From Brucella pseudintermedia (GTDB lineage Bacteria > Pseudomonadota > Alphaproteobacteria > Rhizobiales > Rhizobiaceae): a stretch of DNA of 64,000 nucleotides. The notes beneath the pieces are model-generated. The model was not told the DNA's origin and ran no database searches. It saw nothing but the letters and a program-made list of their open reading frames with translations. The stretch covers positions 167,485 through 231,484 of the forward strand of contig NZ_WBWE01000007.1 of assembly GCF_008932435.1 (NCBI RefSeq). The letters are read 5' to 3'. How positions within the stretch are numbered: position 1 is the stretch's first letter; every line of letters starts with the position of its first letter. This document shows, piece by piece, positions 11,303 to 20,661 of this stretch. A program made the translations under genes and the position numbers.

Positions 11303-14200
11303 TCAAGCCGCCGCGGCATCCAGTTGTTCGCGGATCATGCGAGTTGCCTCGTCGCGGCTGGTGGGCTGGCCGAACATGAAGCTCTGCACGTATTCGCAAC
11401 CCATCTGGCGAAGCTGAAGCGCGTCGCTTTCGCTCTCCACGCCTTCCGTTACCACGGCGAGGCCGAGATCGTGCGCCATGCTCACAATCGAGCGCAGCAG
11501 CGTGGCTTTTTGCGGCTGGTCCCCTTTCACGAAAGACCGGTCGATCTTGATGATATCGAACGGGAAGCGCGTCAGATAGGCGAGTGAGGAATAACCGGTT
11601 CCAAAATCATCGAGCGACAAGCCGATGCCCATCGCCTTCAGGCGGGCAAGGACATGTGTGGACTGTTCCGGGTTTTCCATGAGGACGGATTCCGTCAGTT
11701 CAAGCTTGAGGCTGCCCGGATTGAGATGGATGCGGGAAAGCACCGAGCGGACATCATTGATGAGGTCCTGGCGGATGAGTTGCGTCGAGGACAGGTTGAC
11801 CGAAACGAAAAGATCGAGCTTTGGGAATTGCTCCTGCCATGCAAACAGATCTTCCGCGGCCCGTTGCATCGCAAACAGGCCAAGCTGGATGATAAGACCG
11901 GAGTTTTCCGCAATTGGAATAAACTCTGAAGGCGAAATCGCGCCGCGCCGCGGATGTTCCCAGCGCATGAGCGCTTCAAAACCAGCAATTGTACCTTCAT
12001 CCAGCTTCACGATGGGCTGGTAGACAAGACTGATTTCGTCGCGTTCAAGTGCGCGTCGCAGATCGGATTCAAGCTGCAGCTTGTCGCTGCCGATGGCTCT
12101 GAATGCCGGACGGAAGGGCTCGATGCGGTCACCCCCGAAACGCTTTGCCTGATACATGGCAAGCTCGGCGTCCTTCACGAAGTCTTCCGCAGTTGTCGCC
12201 GTTTTCGTCCAGGTGATCAGGCCTACGGATGACGTCAGAACGATTTCGCGCTTTGCATAGGCAATCGGCGCGCGCACGGCTTGACGCAGAGCTTCGGCGA
12301 AGGATGCGATGCGCCCCGGGTCGCTTTCAGAGGCAAGCAGCAGACCGAACTGGTCCGACGAGAGGCGCGAGAGCGTATCCTGCGGTTTCATGAGGCGTGC
12401 CAGACGGCGCGAGATGGTCAGAAGGATAGTGTCCCCTGCCGACATGCCCAGGCTGTCATTGACCTGCTTGAACCGGTCTATGTCGATAATGAAGACGGTC
12501 GGATGCAGGTTGCTTTCCCCGCGTGCCATGTTCATGACATTGCTGAGACGATCGAGGAACAATTCCCGGTTCGGAAGGCCGGTTAGATTGTCGTGCACGG
12601 CATCGTGCAACAGGCGTTCTTCCGCCTTTTTCTGCTCAGTCACATTGACGAGTGTTCCAACACAACGCACCACTTCGCCATCCGAACCGATGACCGGGCG
12701 CGCACGGAGTGCATACCAGTGATAATGGCCATCATTGGCACGCAGCCGGAAAATCTGGCCGATGCGTCCGCGCCGGTTTTCCAGAATGGCATCAAGCGTG
12801 GAGCGGAAGCGGTCGCGGTCGTCGGTATGCATGGCGGGAAGCCAGTTGCGCACCGGGCCTTGCAGGCTGTTGGCCGTATTGCCAAGATAATTGGCGATGT
12901 CCGGCGTGGTCACGACGCGGTCGCGCGGCACGTCCCAATCCCATACGATGTCTCCCGCGCCAATGACGGCGAGAGCCTGCCGCTCCATATCCGACAGAAG
13001 GCCCTGCTGCAGTGCTCCGCCAGCAAAGGCATGCTGCATGACGGTAAAGCCGATCAGAAGAACGATCAGGACAAGACCGCCGCCGAGCGCAGGCTGGACG
13101 ATATCATTATCGAGCCTGCCCGAAACCGTCATCCAGGCACCCAGCAACCATATCAGGGTGAGAAGCCAGGCCGGTATCAGCATGACGGCGCGATCATATC
13201 CCTTGACCGCGAGATAACTGATGATGGCGACGCCGGACAGAACGGTCAGCGTCAGCGAGATGCGCGCAATACCAGAAGCCACCGGCGGATCGAAAACGGC
13301 AACCCCCGCAAGGGCCAGAAGGCCCAATACCCAGGTCACGGCGCCATAGCTGAAATGGTCGTGCCAGCGGTTGAGATTGAGATAGGTGAACAGGAAAATC
13401 ACGAGAGAGGCGGCAAGCGCCACTTCGGTGCCCGCGCGCCAGATCTGCTCATTGCCCGGCGTTATCTCCATCAGCTTGTTCCAGAAACCGAAATCGACGC
13501 AGATATAGGCCAGAACGGCCCATGCAAGCGCGGCGGTGGCCGGGAATAGGGAAGTGCCCTTGACGACGAAAAGGATGGTCAGGAACAGAGCCAGCAGACC
13601 TGAAATGCCAAGCAGGATACCGCGATAGAGCGTGTAGGAATTAACCGCATCCTTGTAGGCTTCCGGCTCCCAGAGATAGAGCTGGGGCAGATTGTGCGAG
13701 GACAGTTCTGCTACGAAGGTGATGACGCTGCCCGGATTGAGCGTGATGCGGAAAACGTCCGCATCGGCGCTGGGCTGGCGGTCGAGCGCAAAGCCTTCGC
13801 TCGGCGTGATGGACGCAATGCGTGGAGAACCAAGATCGGGCCAGATGACGCCGGAACCGACGAGACGGAAATGAGGAGCAACAATCAGGCGGTCGATCTG
13901 TTCGTCGGTTGGATTTGCGATCGAAAAAGCGGCCCAGTCGCCGGATGCCTTGCTGTTTTGATCTGCCTGCACTTCGATGCGGCGGACAATACCGTCAGGA
14001 CCCGGGGCCGTCGATACCTGCACGCTTTCGCCCTTGTTGCGCAGAAGTTCGACAGCGCGGGAAAGGTCGAGGGCGGTATCTTCCTTGGAAATCTTGATCG
14101 GTTCGATGGCCGATGCCTGGATGACCGAAACGGCCAGAATAGCCATGAGTACGAGAAACCGCACACCGGCAAAAAGCCACTTATCCGCAAAACCCGTCAC
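11303..14200 (-). CDS. Membrane EAL phosphodiesterase with 7TM sensor, PAS and degenerate GGDEF
   Basis: 965 residues. Signal/anchor at 10-32, an extracellular 7TMR-DISM-like domain (to about 180), seven hydrophobic segments (about 185-395), a PAS domain (about 405-525), GGDEF (about 535-690) and EAL (about 705-955). The GGDEF signature reads SSDQF, so cyclase activity is unlikely. The EAL site looks intact: FEALMRW, ELTES, DDFGTGYSSL, IKIDRSF, TEGVE. The protein should therefore hydrolyse c-di-GMP, with the degenerate domain perhaps binding GTP as a regulator. By order it corresponds to what I remember as Brucella BpdB. Its start overlaps the GNAT stop by four bases. Confidence 0.9.
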   Translation of the reverse strand: MTGFADKWLFAGVRFLVLMAILAVSVIQASAIEPIKISKEDTALDLSRAVELLRNKGESVQVSTAPGPDGIVRRIEVQADQNSKASGDWAAFSIANPTDEQIDRLIVAPHFRLVGSGVIWPDLGSPRIASITPSEGFALDRQPSADADVFRITLNPGSVITFVAELSSHNLPQLYLWEPEAYKDAVNSYTLYRGILLGISGLLALFLTILFVVKGTSLFPATAALAWAVLAYICVDFGFWNKLMEITPGNEQIWRAGTEVALAASLVIFLFTYLNLNRWHDHFSYGAVTWVLGLLALAGVAVFDPPVASGIARISLTLTVLSGVAIISYLAVKGYDRAVMLIPAWLLTLIWLLGAWMTVSGRLDNDIVQPALGGGLVLIVLLIGFTVMQHAFAGGALQQGLLSDMERQALAVIGAGDIVWDWDVPRDRVVTTPDIANYLGNTANSLQGPVRNWLPAMHTDDRDRFRSTLDAILENRRGRIGQIFRLRANDGHYHWYALRARPVIGSDGEVVRCVGTLVNVTEQKKAEERLLHDAVHDNLTGLPNRELFLDRLSNVMNMARGESNLHPTVFIIDIDRFKQVNDSLGMSAGDTILLTISRRLARLMKPQDTLSRLSSDQFGLLLASESDPGRIASFAEALRQAVRAPIAYAKREIVLTSSVGLITWTKTATTAEDFVKDAELAMYQAKRFGGDRIEPFRPAFRAIGSDKLQLESDLRRALERDEISLVYQPIVKLDEGTIAGFEALMRWEHPRRGAISPSEFIPIAENSGLIIQLGLFAMQRAAEDLFAWQEQFPKLDLFVSVNLSSTQLIRQDLINDVRSVLSRIHLNPGSLKLELTESVLMENPEQSTHVLARLKAMGIGLSLDDFGTGYSSLAYLTRFPFDIIKIDRSFVKGDQPQKATLLRSIVSMAHDLGLAVVTEGVESESDALQLRQMGCEYVQSFMFGQPTSRDEATRMIREQLDAAAA

Positions 14201-14817
14201 GAGCGTCCAACCTTGCCATTGATCATGCGGCTATCCGTCATACGTTTGTCGCTTTCTATAAGGGCAAAAAGCAGGTGATCCTGCCAGAAGCCATTTATCT
14301 TGAGATAGGAACGCAACAGTCCTTCTCTCTCAAATCCGGCTTTTTCGAGAAGCCGTATCGAGCGCACATTATGAGGGATACAGGCTGCTTCTATCCGGTG
14401 CAACCGGAGTTGGTCGAATGCGAAGGGGATAACCAGCGACAGGGCTTCGGTCATGTAACCTTTGCCGGCATGGGGCGCGCCGCTCCAATAGCCGATCATG
14501 CCGTTCTGCCCGACACCACGCCGGATATTTCCGAGCGTTATGCCGCCGACGAGCGTGTTGTCCCCATTGCGAAAGACAAAAAACGGATAACCGGTTCCGG
14601 CGGCTATTTCATCCTGAAAGCGACGCATTCGATGGCGAAAAGCGCTCTTTGTCAGATCGTCGTCCGGCCAAGTCGGCTCCCACGGCGTGAGAAAGGCCCG
14701 GCTTTGTTCCCGCAGGCTGGCCCAACTGGCGAAATCGCTCATCATCGGCTCGCGCAGATAAATGCGCTGTCCACGCAGGACGGTCGGATTACTTCTACGG
14801 AAGGGCAGGCCGATCAT
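14197..14817 (-). CDS. GNAT N-acetyltransferase (RimJ/RimL-like)
   Basis: 206 residues with an acetyl-CoA-binding segment around GIGYWSGAPHAGKGYM-type sequence (MIGYWSGAPHAGKGYMTEAL) and the typical C-terminal NVRSIRLLEKAGFEREG. RimJ-type enzymes acetylate N-terminal amino groups of ribosomal or other proteins; the substrate here is unknown. It precedes the phosphodiesterase gene with a four-base overlap. No good ribosome site is visible: a hairpin-forming repeat lies directly upstream of its ATG. Confidence 0.88.
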   Translation of the reverse strand: MIGLPFRRSNPTVLRGQRIYLREPMMSDFASWASLREQSRAFLTPWEPTWPDDDLTKSAFRHRMRRFQDEIAAGTGYPFFVFRNGDNTLVGGITLGNIRRGVGQNGMIGYWSGAPHAGKGYMTEALSLVIPFAFDQLRLHRIEAACIPHNVRSIRLLEKAGFEREGLLRSYLKINGFWQDHLLFALIESDKRMTDSRMINGKVGRS

Positions 14818-14823
14818 GGCGGG

Positions 14824-14917
14824 TTAGGGGAGTAAGGGGGTAGGGGAATAAGGGAGTAGGAAAAACAAAATGCTCAATGTCACATACTCCCCTATTCCCT
14901 TACTCACATATTCCCTT
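14824..14917. repeat. Long imperfect hairpin made of TAGGGGAATA-type units
   Basis: The left arm is G-rich (14824-14860, units like GTAGGGGAATAAGGGAGTAGG) and the right arm is C-rich (14885-14917). GAATAAGGGAGTA (14846-14858) pairs with TACTCCCCTATTC (14885-14897) with one mismatch, and pairing extends outward imperfectly to roughly 22 bp. It occupies the gap between the M16 stop and the GNAT start, so it would lie in the 5' leader of GNAT mRNA. Confidence 0.6.
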
Positions 14918-16208
14918 AAACAGCGATTTTCCTCGCATGTGCGCTGGTCGACAGTGCATCCGACAGCCCATCGAAGCTCATCAGCCGTCCAACTGGACCA
15001 ACGCCGGCGATGGTGGGCTTGCTGTCGAGGAACAACCGTCCGGCCAGATCGGTCAGCCTTTGAGGTGTAATCAGCGAGAGACGGTCCATCAGTTCGCTGT
15101 TTTCGACGGGACGGCCATAGAGCAGGAACTGGCGTGCGACCTGTCCGGCACGGCTTGCAGCACTTTCCTGCGACATGAGAAGGCTCGCACGATATTGCGC
15201 GCGGGCGCGGTCCACTTCTTCCAGGCTGATGGAGTCGGCGGCCTTGTGCAGTTCATCGATCAGAACCGGGACGAGTTCGACCAGTTCGTCGCGGCCCGTT
15301 GCAGCGTGAATTCCGAACAGTCCTGTATCCGAGAAGCCCCAATGGAAGGCGTAAACGGAATAGCAAAGCCCACGTTTCTCGCGGACTTCCTGGAAGAGGC
15401 GCGAAGACATGCCGCCGCCCAAAACCATGGAAAGAAGCTGCGACGCATAGAAATCACGCACGTGGTAGGCGCGTCCTTCGAAACCGATCAGAACCTGAGC
15501 ATCCATCAGTTCGCGATTTTCACGGAAATCGCCGCCTACATAATGGGCGAGGTCGAGCGTAGGCGCCGTATTGTGGGCGCGAAAACCGCCAAGACGTTTT
15601 TCGACTTCCCTTACGAATGCATCATGATCGACGCCACCAGCAGCGGTCACCACCATGCGGTCGGCGCTATACTGCTCGTCCATATATTGGCGAAGGTCAT
15701 CGGAGGTGAAAGACATGACCGTCTCAGGCTCGCCGAGAATGGCGCGCCCGATCGGCTGGTGACGATAGGCTGTTTCGGTGAAGCGGTCGAAGACGATATC
15801 GTCGGGCGTGTCGTGCGCCGCGCCGATCTCCTGCATGATGACCTGCTTTTCGCGCTCCAGCTCAGCTTCATCGAATTTGGAGGCGGTCAGGATATCGGAC
15901 AGAATGTCGATGGCCAGCGGCACGTCATTGCGCAGAACGCGCGCATAATAGGAAGTGGTCTCGACGCTGGTGGCGGCGTTGATCTCGCCGCCTACATTTT
16001 CGATATCCGATGCAATTTGCCAGGCTGTGCGGTTCTCGGTTCCCTTGAACGCCATATGCTCAAGAAGATGAGCAATGCCATGCCTGTCGGCAGCTTCGTT
16101 TCGTGCCCCGGCCTTGACCCAGATTCCAAGCGCCACGCTTTCCACGTGGGACATCGTATCGGTGGCTATCGTCAATCCGTTGGAAAGACGCGTTACTTCA
16201 ACACCCAT
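14916..16208 (-). CDS. M16 zinc peptidase (processing-peptidase-like)
   Basis: 430-residue protein with the inverted zinc motif HLLEH (in GIAHLLEHMAFKGTENR) and the downstream Glu region, followed by the inactive second half typical of the family. It resembles bacterial relatives of the mitochondrial processing peptidase beta subunit. The frame is open to 16214, but the ATG at 16208 has GGAG about 11 bases upstream. It is just downstream of thrC on the same strand, an arrangement common in Rhizobiales. Confidence 0.93.
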   Translation of the reverse strand: MGVEVTRLSNGLTIATDTMSHVESVALGIWVKAGARNEAADRHGIAHLLEHMAFKGTENRTAWQIASDIENVGGEINAATSVETTSYYARVLRNDVPLAIDILSDILTASKFDEAELEREKQVIMQEIGAAHDTPDDIVFDRFTETAYRHQPIGRAILGEPETVMSFTSDDLRQYMDEQYSADRMVVTAAGGVDHDAFVREVEKRLGGFRAHNTAPTLDLAHYVGGDFRENRELMDAQVLIGFEGRAYHVRDFYASQLLSMVLGGGMSSRLFQEVREKRGLCYSVYAFHWGFSDTGLFGIHAATGRDELVELVPVLIDELHKAADSISLEEVDRARAQYRASLLMSQESAASRAGQVARQFLLYGRPVENSELMDRLSLITPQRLTDLAGRLFLDSKPTIAGVGPVGRLMSFDGLSDALSTSAHARKIAV

Positions 16209-16262
16209 AAGCAAACTGCTCCCTGCATTCCCGCTCTGGTTCTCGTCTCGGAGCCGGTCTTT

Positions 16263-17654
16263 TTAAGCTCTCGAATGGCGGCGAACGTATTCTTCCACGA
16301 TTTTCAGGTCGTTGTGAAGAACTGTGAAGCTTTCTTTTCGTTGCATCAAGTCCGAAAGCCATGCAGGGAGCTGCGGTTCGACGCCGCTGGCAGCCTTTAC
16401 GGCATCGGGGAATTTGGCCGGATGCGCTGTTGCAAGAACAACCATCGGCGCTTCACTGGACTGGTTTTCGCGAGCCACCTTCACACCGATTGCCGAGTGG
16501 GGATCGAGCAGATAGCCGTCCGCTTCAAGCACGGATTTGATTGTCTCCGCAGTTTCATCGACAGTCGAGCGCCCGGCGGAGAACTCGCTGCGGATCGCCG
16601 ACAGCGGCTTCTCAGAGATCGAAAAACCACCAGATTGTTTCAGCCCAGCCATCAGACCGCGCAGGGCTGCTGCATCGCGTCCGTGCGCTTCAAACAGCAG
16701 ACGCTCAAAATTCGAGGAAATCTGGATATCCATCGAAGGCGAGGTGGTCTGTGCGACACCGCGCATTTCATAGGCGCCGGTTTCGAGAGTACGCGAGAGA
16801 ATGTCATTATCATTGGTGGCGATGATCAGCCGGTCGATGGGCAATCCCATGCGCTTGGCGACATAGCCCGCGAAAATATCGCCGAAATTGCCCGTCGGCA
16901 CGGTGAAGGATACGGCGCGGTCCGGTGCGCCAAGGCTCAGAGCCGCCGTAAAATAATAAACAACTTGGGGCATGATGCGCGCCCAATTGATCGAGTTCAC
17001 ACCCGAAAGCGACAGCGCATCACGGAACTGAAGGTCGTTGAACATGCCTTTCACAAGGTTCTGGCAATCGTCGAAATTGCCTTCGATGGAAAGGGCATGA
17101 ACGTTGGAAAAGCCGGACGATGTCATCTGGCGCTGCTGCACGGGCGATACGCGACCGTTCGGGAACAGAATGAAGATATCGGTATTGTCGCGTCCGCCGA
17201 AGGCCTCGATTGCCGCGCCGCCCGTATCCCCGGATGTGGCCCCGACAATGGTGGCCCGTTCGCCGCGCTGTGCCAGGACATAGTCCATCATGCGGGCCAG
17301 AAGCTGCATGGCGACATCCTTGAAGGCGAGCGTCGGGCCATGGAAAAGTTCGAGCACGAATTCATTGGCTCCGGTCTGAACCAGCGGGCAGACCGCATCA
17401 TGCCGGAAAGATCCATAGGCTTCGTGCACCATGCGACGGAAATCCGAATGCGGGATTTCGCCGTCGACAAAGGGAGTGAGCACCGCCAGCGCAATATCCA
17501 CATAGGATTTTCCGCGCAGATCGCGGATTTGTTCTGGCGAAAACTGGGGATAATGCTGCGGCAGATAGAGACCGCCATCCCGGGCTAGACCGGCGAGCAA
17601 TGCATCGCTGAACCCCAGGACCGGCGCTTCCCCACGCGTGCTTACATATTTCAT
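16263..17654 (-). CDS. thrC: Threonine synthase
   Basis: PLP enzyme converting O-phospho-L-homoserine to L-threonine. 463 residues. The PLP lysine lies in HGPTLAFKDVAMQLL and the phosphate-binding loop in SGDTGGAA. The N-terminal MKYVSTRGEAPVLGFSDALL and GGLYLP are family signatures. The frame extends to 17696, but the Met at 17654 is the conserved start, with GAAGGCCAAG upstream. It works with ThrB in this window. Confidence 0.96.
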   Translation of the reverse strand: MKYVSTRGEAPVLGFSDALLAGLARDGGLYLPQHYPQFSPEQIRDLRGKSYVDIALAVLTPFVDGEIPHSDFRRMVHEAYGSFRHDAVCPLVQTGANEFVLELFHGPTLAFKDVAMQLLARMMDYVLAQRGERATIVGATSGDTGGAAIEAFGGRDNTDIFILFPNGRVSPVQQRQMTSSGFSNVHALSIEGNFDDCQNLVKGMFNDLQFRDALSLSGVNSINWARIMPQVVYYFTAALSLGAPDRAVSFTVPTGNFGDIFAGYVAKRMGLPIDRLIIATNDNDILSRTLETGAYEMRGVAQTTSPSMDIQISSNFERLLFEAHGRDAAALRGLMAGLKQSGGFSISEKPLSAIRSEFSAGRSTVDETAETIKSVLEADGYLLDPHSAIGVKVARENQSSEAPMVVLATAHPAKFPDAVKAASGVEPQLPAWLSDLMQRKESFTVLHNDLKIVEEYVRRHSRA

Positions 17655-17851
17655 TTCTTGGCCTTCATTTCGGATCGGCGCGGTTTTGAGCCGCATAATG
17701 CAATAGAGCCTCCCTAAAAAAGCCGCAAGGTTTTAAAGCATGTTGACGGGGATGGGGGTTGCTCTCCAGAGCAAAAAACGGGAAAACGTCATCGCGCTAC
17801 ACGCATGCGTGATGTAGAAGACAGGTTGATCAGTGCAGGGAAGCCCGCTTT

Positions 17852-18442
17852 ATGCAAACAGCACCACAGAATCGTTCATCGTTGTTTCCAGTCTTTGCAA
17901 CGGTTTTGCTCGCAGCCCTCGCAGGCTGCACGACCAGTGGCACTGATAAGGCCGCCGACGGAGCTTCAGGCTCCTCAATGACCGCATCCGCTGCTTCCGG
18001 CGATCAGCGTGTCAAGGAATCCGAGCTGCGCGCCTTCTGTCCGTCGGTCACGCTGCGCGACGGCACAGCCTTCTTCAGTACATATGAAAAGGGCGGCGAT
18101 AAGGACCCGGCACGGGTGATCTATCAGGCGGCGCTGACCGATACGACCCGCGCCTGCCAGTATGGCGCGGGGACCATGACGATTGACGTCGCGGCGGCGG
18201 GCAAGGTTGTTCCAGGGCCGAAATACAAGAACGGCACCATCACCATGCCGATCCGTGTTGCCGTCCGTCAGGGCGATCAGGTCATCTATTCCAAACTGCA
18301 CAAGCAGGCGGTTACGGTAGCGAACGCGGATACCGCGACGCAGTTCGTGTTCAACGACAAGGCGATCACCGTACCGATGACGGATCAGAAGAATATCCAG
18401 ATTTTCGTCGGTTTCGACGAGGGTCCATACAACACGAAGTAA
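17852..18442 (+). CDS. Hypothetical lipoprotein
   Basis: 196 residues. The signal peptide ends in a lipobox (LLAALAGC, Cys about residue 27), so the mature protein is probably lipid-anchored. A Ser/Thr/Ala-rich linker follows, then a folded part with two further cysteines (FCPSVTLRDG and RACQYGAG) that could form a disulfide. I do not recognise a functional family. It is followed by a strong hairpin terminator. Confidence 0.82.
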   Translation: MQTAPQNRSSLFPVFATVLLAALAGCTTSGTDKAADGASGSSMTASAASGDQRVKESELRAFCPSVTLRDGTAFFSTYEKGGDKDPARVIYQAALTDTTRACQYGAGTMTIDVAAAGKVVPGPKYKNGTITMPIRVAVRQGDQVIYSKLHKQAVTVANADTATQFVFNDKAITVPMTDQKNIQIFVGFDEGPYNTK

Positions 18443-18450
18443 AGCACTGA

Positions 18451-18486
18451 AAACGGTGCGCCGGTTTGTATTTTGGCGCACCGTTT
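18451..18486 (+). terminator. Strong stem-loop terminator after the lipoprotein gene
   Basis: 12-bp perfect stem AAACGGTGCGCC (18451-18462) / GGCGCACCGTTT (18475-18486) with a T-rich loop. The stem ends in only three T residues, so a classic U-tract is weak. Confidence 0.7.
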
Positions 18487-18731
18487 AATCTGATATTATA
18501 GGCTTTTTCATATTGCTGCCAAAAGCCCGCAGATCTAATTAGAAAACACTTAACTATTGCCGATATGGCGATGTATTCAGTTTTAAAATAGCATTAATGA
18601 CAGTTTCACATGTATTCATATCAAAGTTTGTTTCATGTTATGGTTTTCTGACGTCAGGGATCGCCACGTCTTAGACGGATAGAAGTGATAACTCACCAGC
18701 TACGCCACGATTATTTAGGGGCGAGGGTCAT

Positions 18732-20348
18732 ATGCGATTTGATCGCAGTAAATTATTAAAGCCTGTTCCGCTTATTTTGCTTCTGTTGCTGTTTCTCGGT
18801 GCGGCTCTCGGCCAGTGGATGGGAAACAGATTTCGCATTGTCGATGAAGAGCGGCACATGAATATCTACATGTCCGCATTGCTCACGCATGCAAATCGAC
18901 TGGCTGTTTCTGCCCGTGAAACAATCGAAGCAGCCAATCTCTCGCCCTATGAAATGTGTTCTCTGCAAGATATTGCCTATCAGCGCAAACTGGTCTTTTC
19001 CGCCTATCATATCAAGGACATAGGCCGGCTCCGTGATGATCGACTCGCCTGTTCCACGCTTCTCGGCGATATCAGCGAGCAGCCAAAGCGTTCGCCTGCC
19101 GATATTAATTTGCGGGACGGCACCTATGTATATGGCGAAAGATCGCTGATTACGCCGGGCAGCCGGGGCTTTGTGATAGGCAGGGGCGAGGCGAATGTGA
19201 TTTTGAGTTCGGCTGCATTCGACCTGCTGCACACCCCAAAATACAGCTTTGCCGTCTATATGCGCGACGCCGAACGCAAACACTTCGCGCGCCTCTATGA
19301 TTATCAGGCACGTGATTTTCCAGTCCCGGATTTCAAAAATCACCGCGGCGAATACGAGGTGCTCAGCGACGCAATCAAGGAATATCGTTGCGACGACGAA
19401 GTGGGTATCTGCGTCGCTCTCAAGGCGCAGTTGGACAATTCCAGCAATTCCGCCCGATGGGAATCCTTCATGGCGACAAGTCTGGGACTGCTCGCGGGGG
19501 CGACCCTTGGCCTTGGTTGGTTCGCCTACCACAATCGCGAACGCCCTTTGGCTTCCATGCTCAACCAGGCGCTCAATGCCCGCCAGCTTGAGGTGGTCTA
19601 TCAGCCAGTGGTCAATGTAGAGAACGCCGAACTCACCGGTTTTGAGGCCTTGCTTCGCTGGCAATTGCATACCGGCGACATTATTCCGCCTGACGTATTT
19701 ATCGCCGAGGCGGAGGAAAAAGGCATGGCGGGACGGGTGACCGCCTATGTCGTGGATCGGGTTATGGACGATATGGGGGATTTGTTGCGCCTCAACCGCA
19801 ATATCCAGATCAATATCAACATCACTGCAAGCGATGTTCAGGCGGCCGCATTTCCGAAAAATATCCAGGCGAAACTGGCTGGCGCGGGTGTCGATCCCCG
19901 TCAGATCGGTCTTGAATTGACCGAACGAACGGCGGTGGATTTCTCGAAAGCGTCGGAGGGCATCAGGCATCTGCGTGAACAGGGACACAAGATCTACATT
20001 GATGATTTTGGAACGGGCTATTCGAGTCTTTCCTATCTGGGCGAACTGCATATCGATGCAATCAAGATAGATAAGGCCTTCACGCGCACCGTCTGTGCGG
20101 ACGGGAACATGGTGTCGATCGTTCCTGAGATCATATCGATGGCGCGGCAGCACGATCTTGGCATCGTGGTCGAAGGCATCGAAACGGAAGCGCAGGCCGA
20201 TTATTTTCGCAAAATGACCACGCCGATGACTGCGCAAGGCTGGTTTTACGGCAAGCCTATGCCAGCGGGCGATGCGGCTGCGCTCCTGATGGGCGGTTTG
20301 CGCAAAGCCAGACGGAAGCGCGGCAAAGCTCTTCAGGAAAAAGCCTGA
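18732..20348 (+). CDS. CSS-motif EAL-domain c-di-GMP phosphodiesterase
   Basis: 538 residues. N-terminal membrane helix, then a periplasmic CSS domain (about 35-245) containing the LACSTLLGDI motif and a second Cys (EMCSLQD), a second helix (about 250-270) and an EAL domain. CSS-EAL enzymes are controlled by the redox state of the periplasmic Cys pair through the Dsb system (family knowledge). EAL residues look complete: FEALLRW, ELTERT, DDFGTGYSSL, IKIDKAF, VEGIE, AQGWFYGKP. By gene order it corresponds to what I remember as Brucella BpdA, a flagellar regulator. The upstream 245 bp are clearly AT-rich. GAGGG precedes the ATG. Confidence 0.92.
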   Translation: MRFDRSKLLKPVPLILLLLLFLGAALGQWMGNRFRIVDEERHMNIYMSALLTHANRLAVSARETIEAANLSPYEMCSLQDIAYQRKLVFSAYHIKDIGRLRDDRLACSTLLGDISEQPKRSPADINLRDGTYVYGERSLITPGSRGFVIGRGEANVILSSAAFDLLHTPKYSFAVYMRDAERKHFARLYDYQARDFPVPDFKNHRGEYEVLSDAIKEYRCDDEVGICVALKAQLDNSSNSARWESFMATSLGLLAGATLGLGWFAYHNRERPLASMLNQALNARQLEVVYQPVVNVENAELTGFEALLRWQLHTGDIIPPDVFIAEAEEKGMAGRVTAYVVDRVMDDMGDLLRLNRNIQININITASDVQAAAFPKNIQAKLAGAGVDPRQIGLELTERTAVDFSKASEGIRHLREQGHKIYIDDFGTGYSSLSYLGELHIDAIKIDKAFTRTVCADGNMVSIVPEIISMARQHDLGIVVEGIETEAQADYFRKMTTPMTAQGWFYGKPMPAGDAAALLMGGLRKARRKRGKALQEKA

Positions 20349-20448
20349 CTGAACCGATGCTGTGGATAAAGGCAGACCGATAAAATTCTAATTAAATGCA
20401 ACTGCCTGCGTGAAATGAATGGCAACAGGTTTCGGCTAGTGTGTTCTC

Positions 20449-20634
20449 ATGAAACAGAAATATGAACGCATTCTTGAACCGACGGACACCTGGGCGATCT
20501 TCGATACGTCCTCCGGCGAGCCCGTCATTATGGGAACCCGCTTGCTGATCGGCCTCTCTGAAAGTGAAGCCGAAGAGCTTCTGGCAATTCTCAATGCCCC
20601 GCCCAAGGGGCGCAACAAGCAAACCGCCGCCTGA
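20449..20634 (+). CDS. Small hypothetical protein (61 aa)
   Basis: 61 residues, acidic in the middle (LSESEAEELLAIL) and basic at the end (PPKGRNKQTAA). No membrane segment. Codon use matches neighbouring genes, and it fills the space between the EAL gene and the HAD gene. I do not recognise a family, and no function can be inferred. Confidence 0.6.
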   Translation: MKQKYERILEPTDTWAIFDTSSGEPVIMGTRLLIGLSESEAEELLAILNAPPKGRNKQTAA

Positions 20635-20661
20635 CGGAAGCCAGGCGTCGGACTATCTCAT

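Noticed and set aside
14877..17588. 903-residue + strand frame antisense to the M16 and thrC genes
   Set aside because: It spans two clearly recognisable genes on the other strand, has no domain signature, and starts inside the repeat hairpin.
18756..20237. 493-residue frame opposite the CSS-EAL gene
   Set aside because: Codon-bias shadow of a confidently identified gene; no motif visible.
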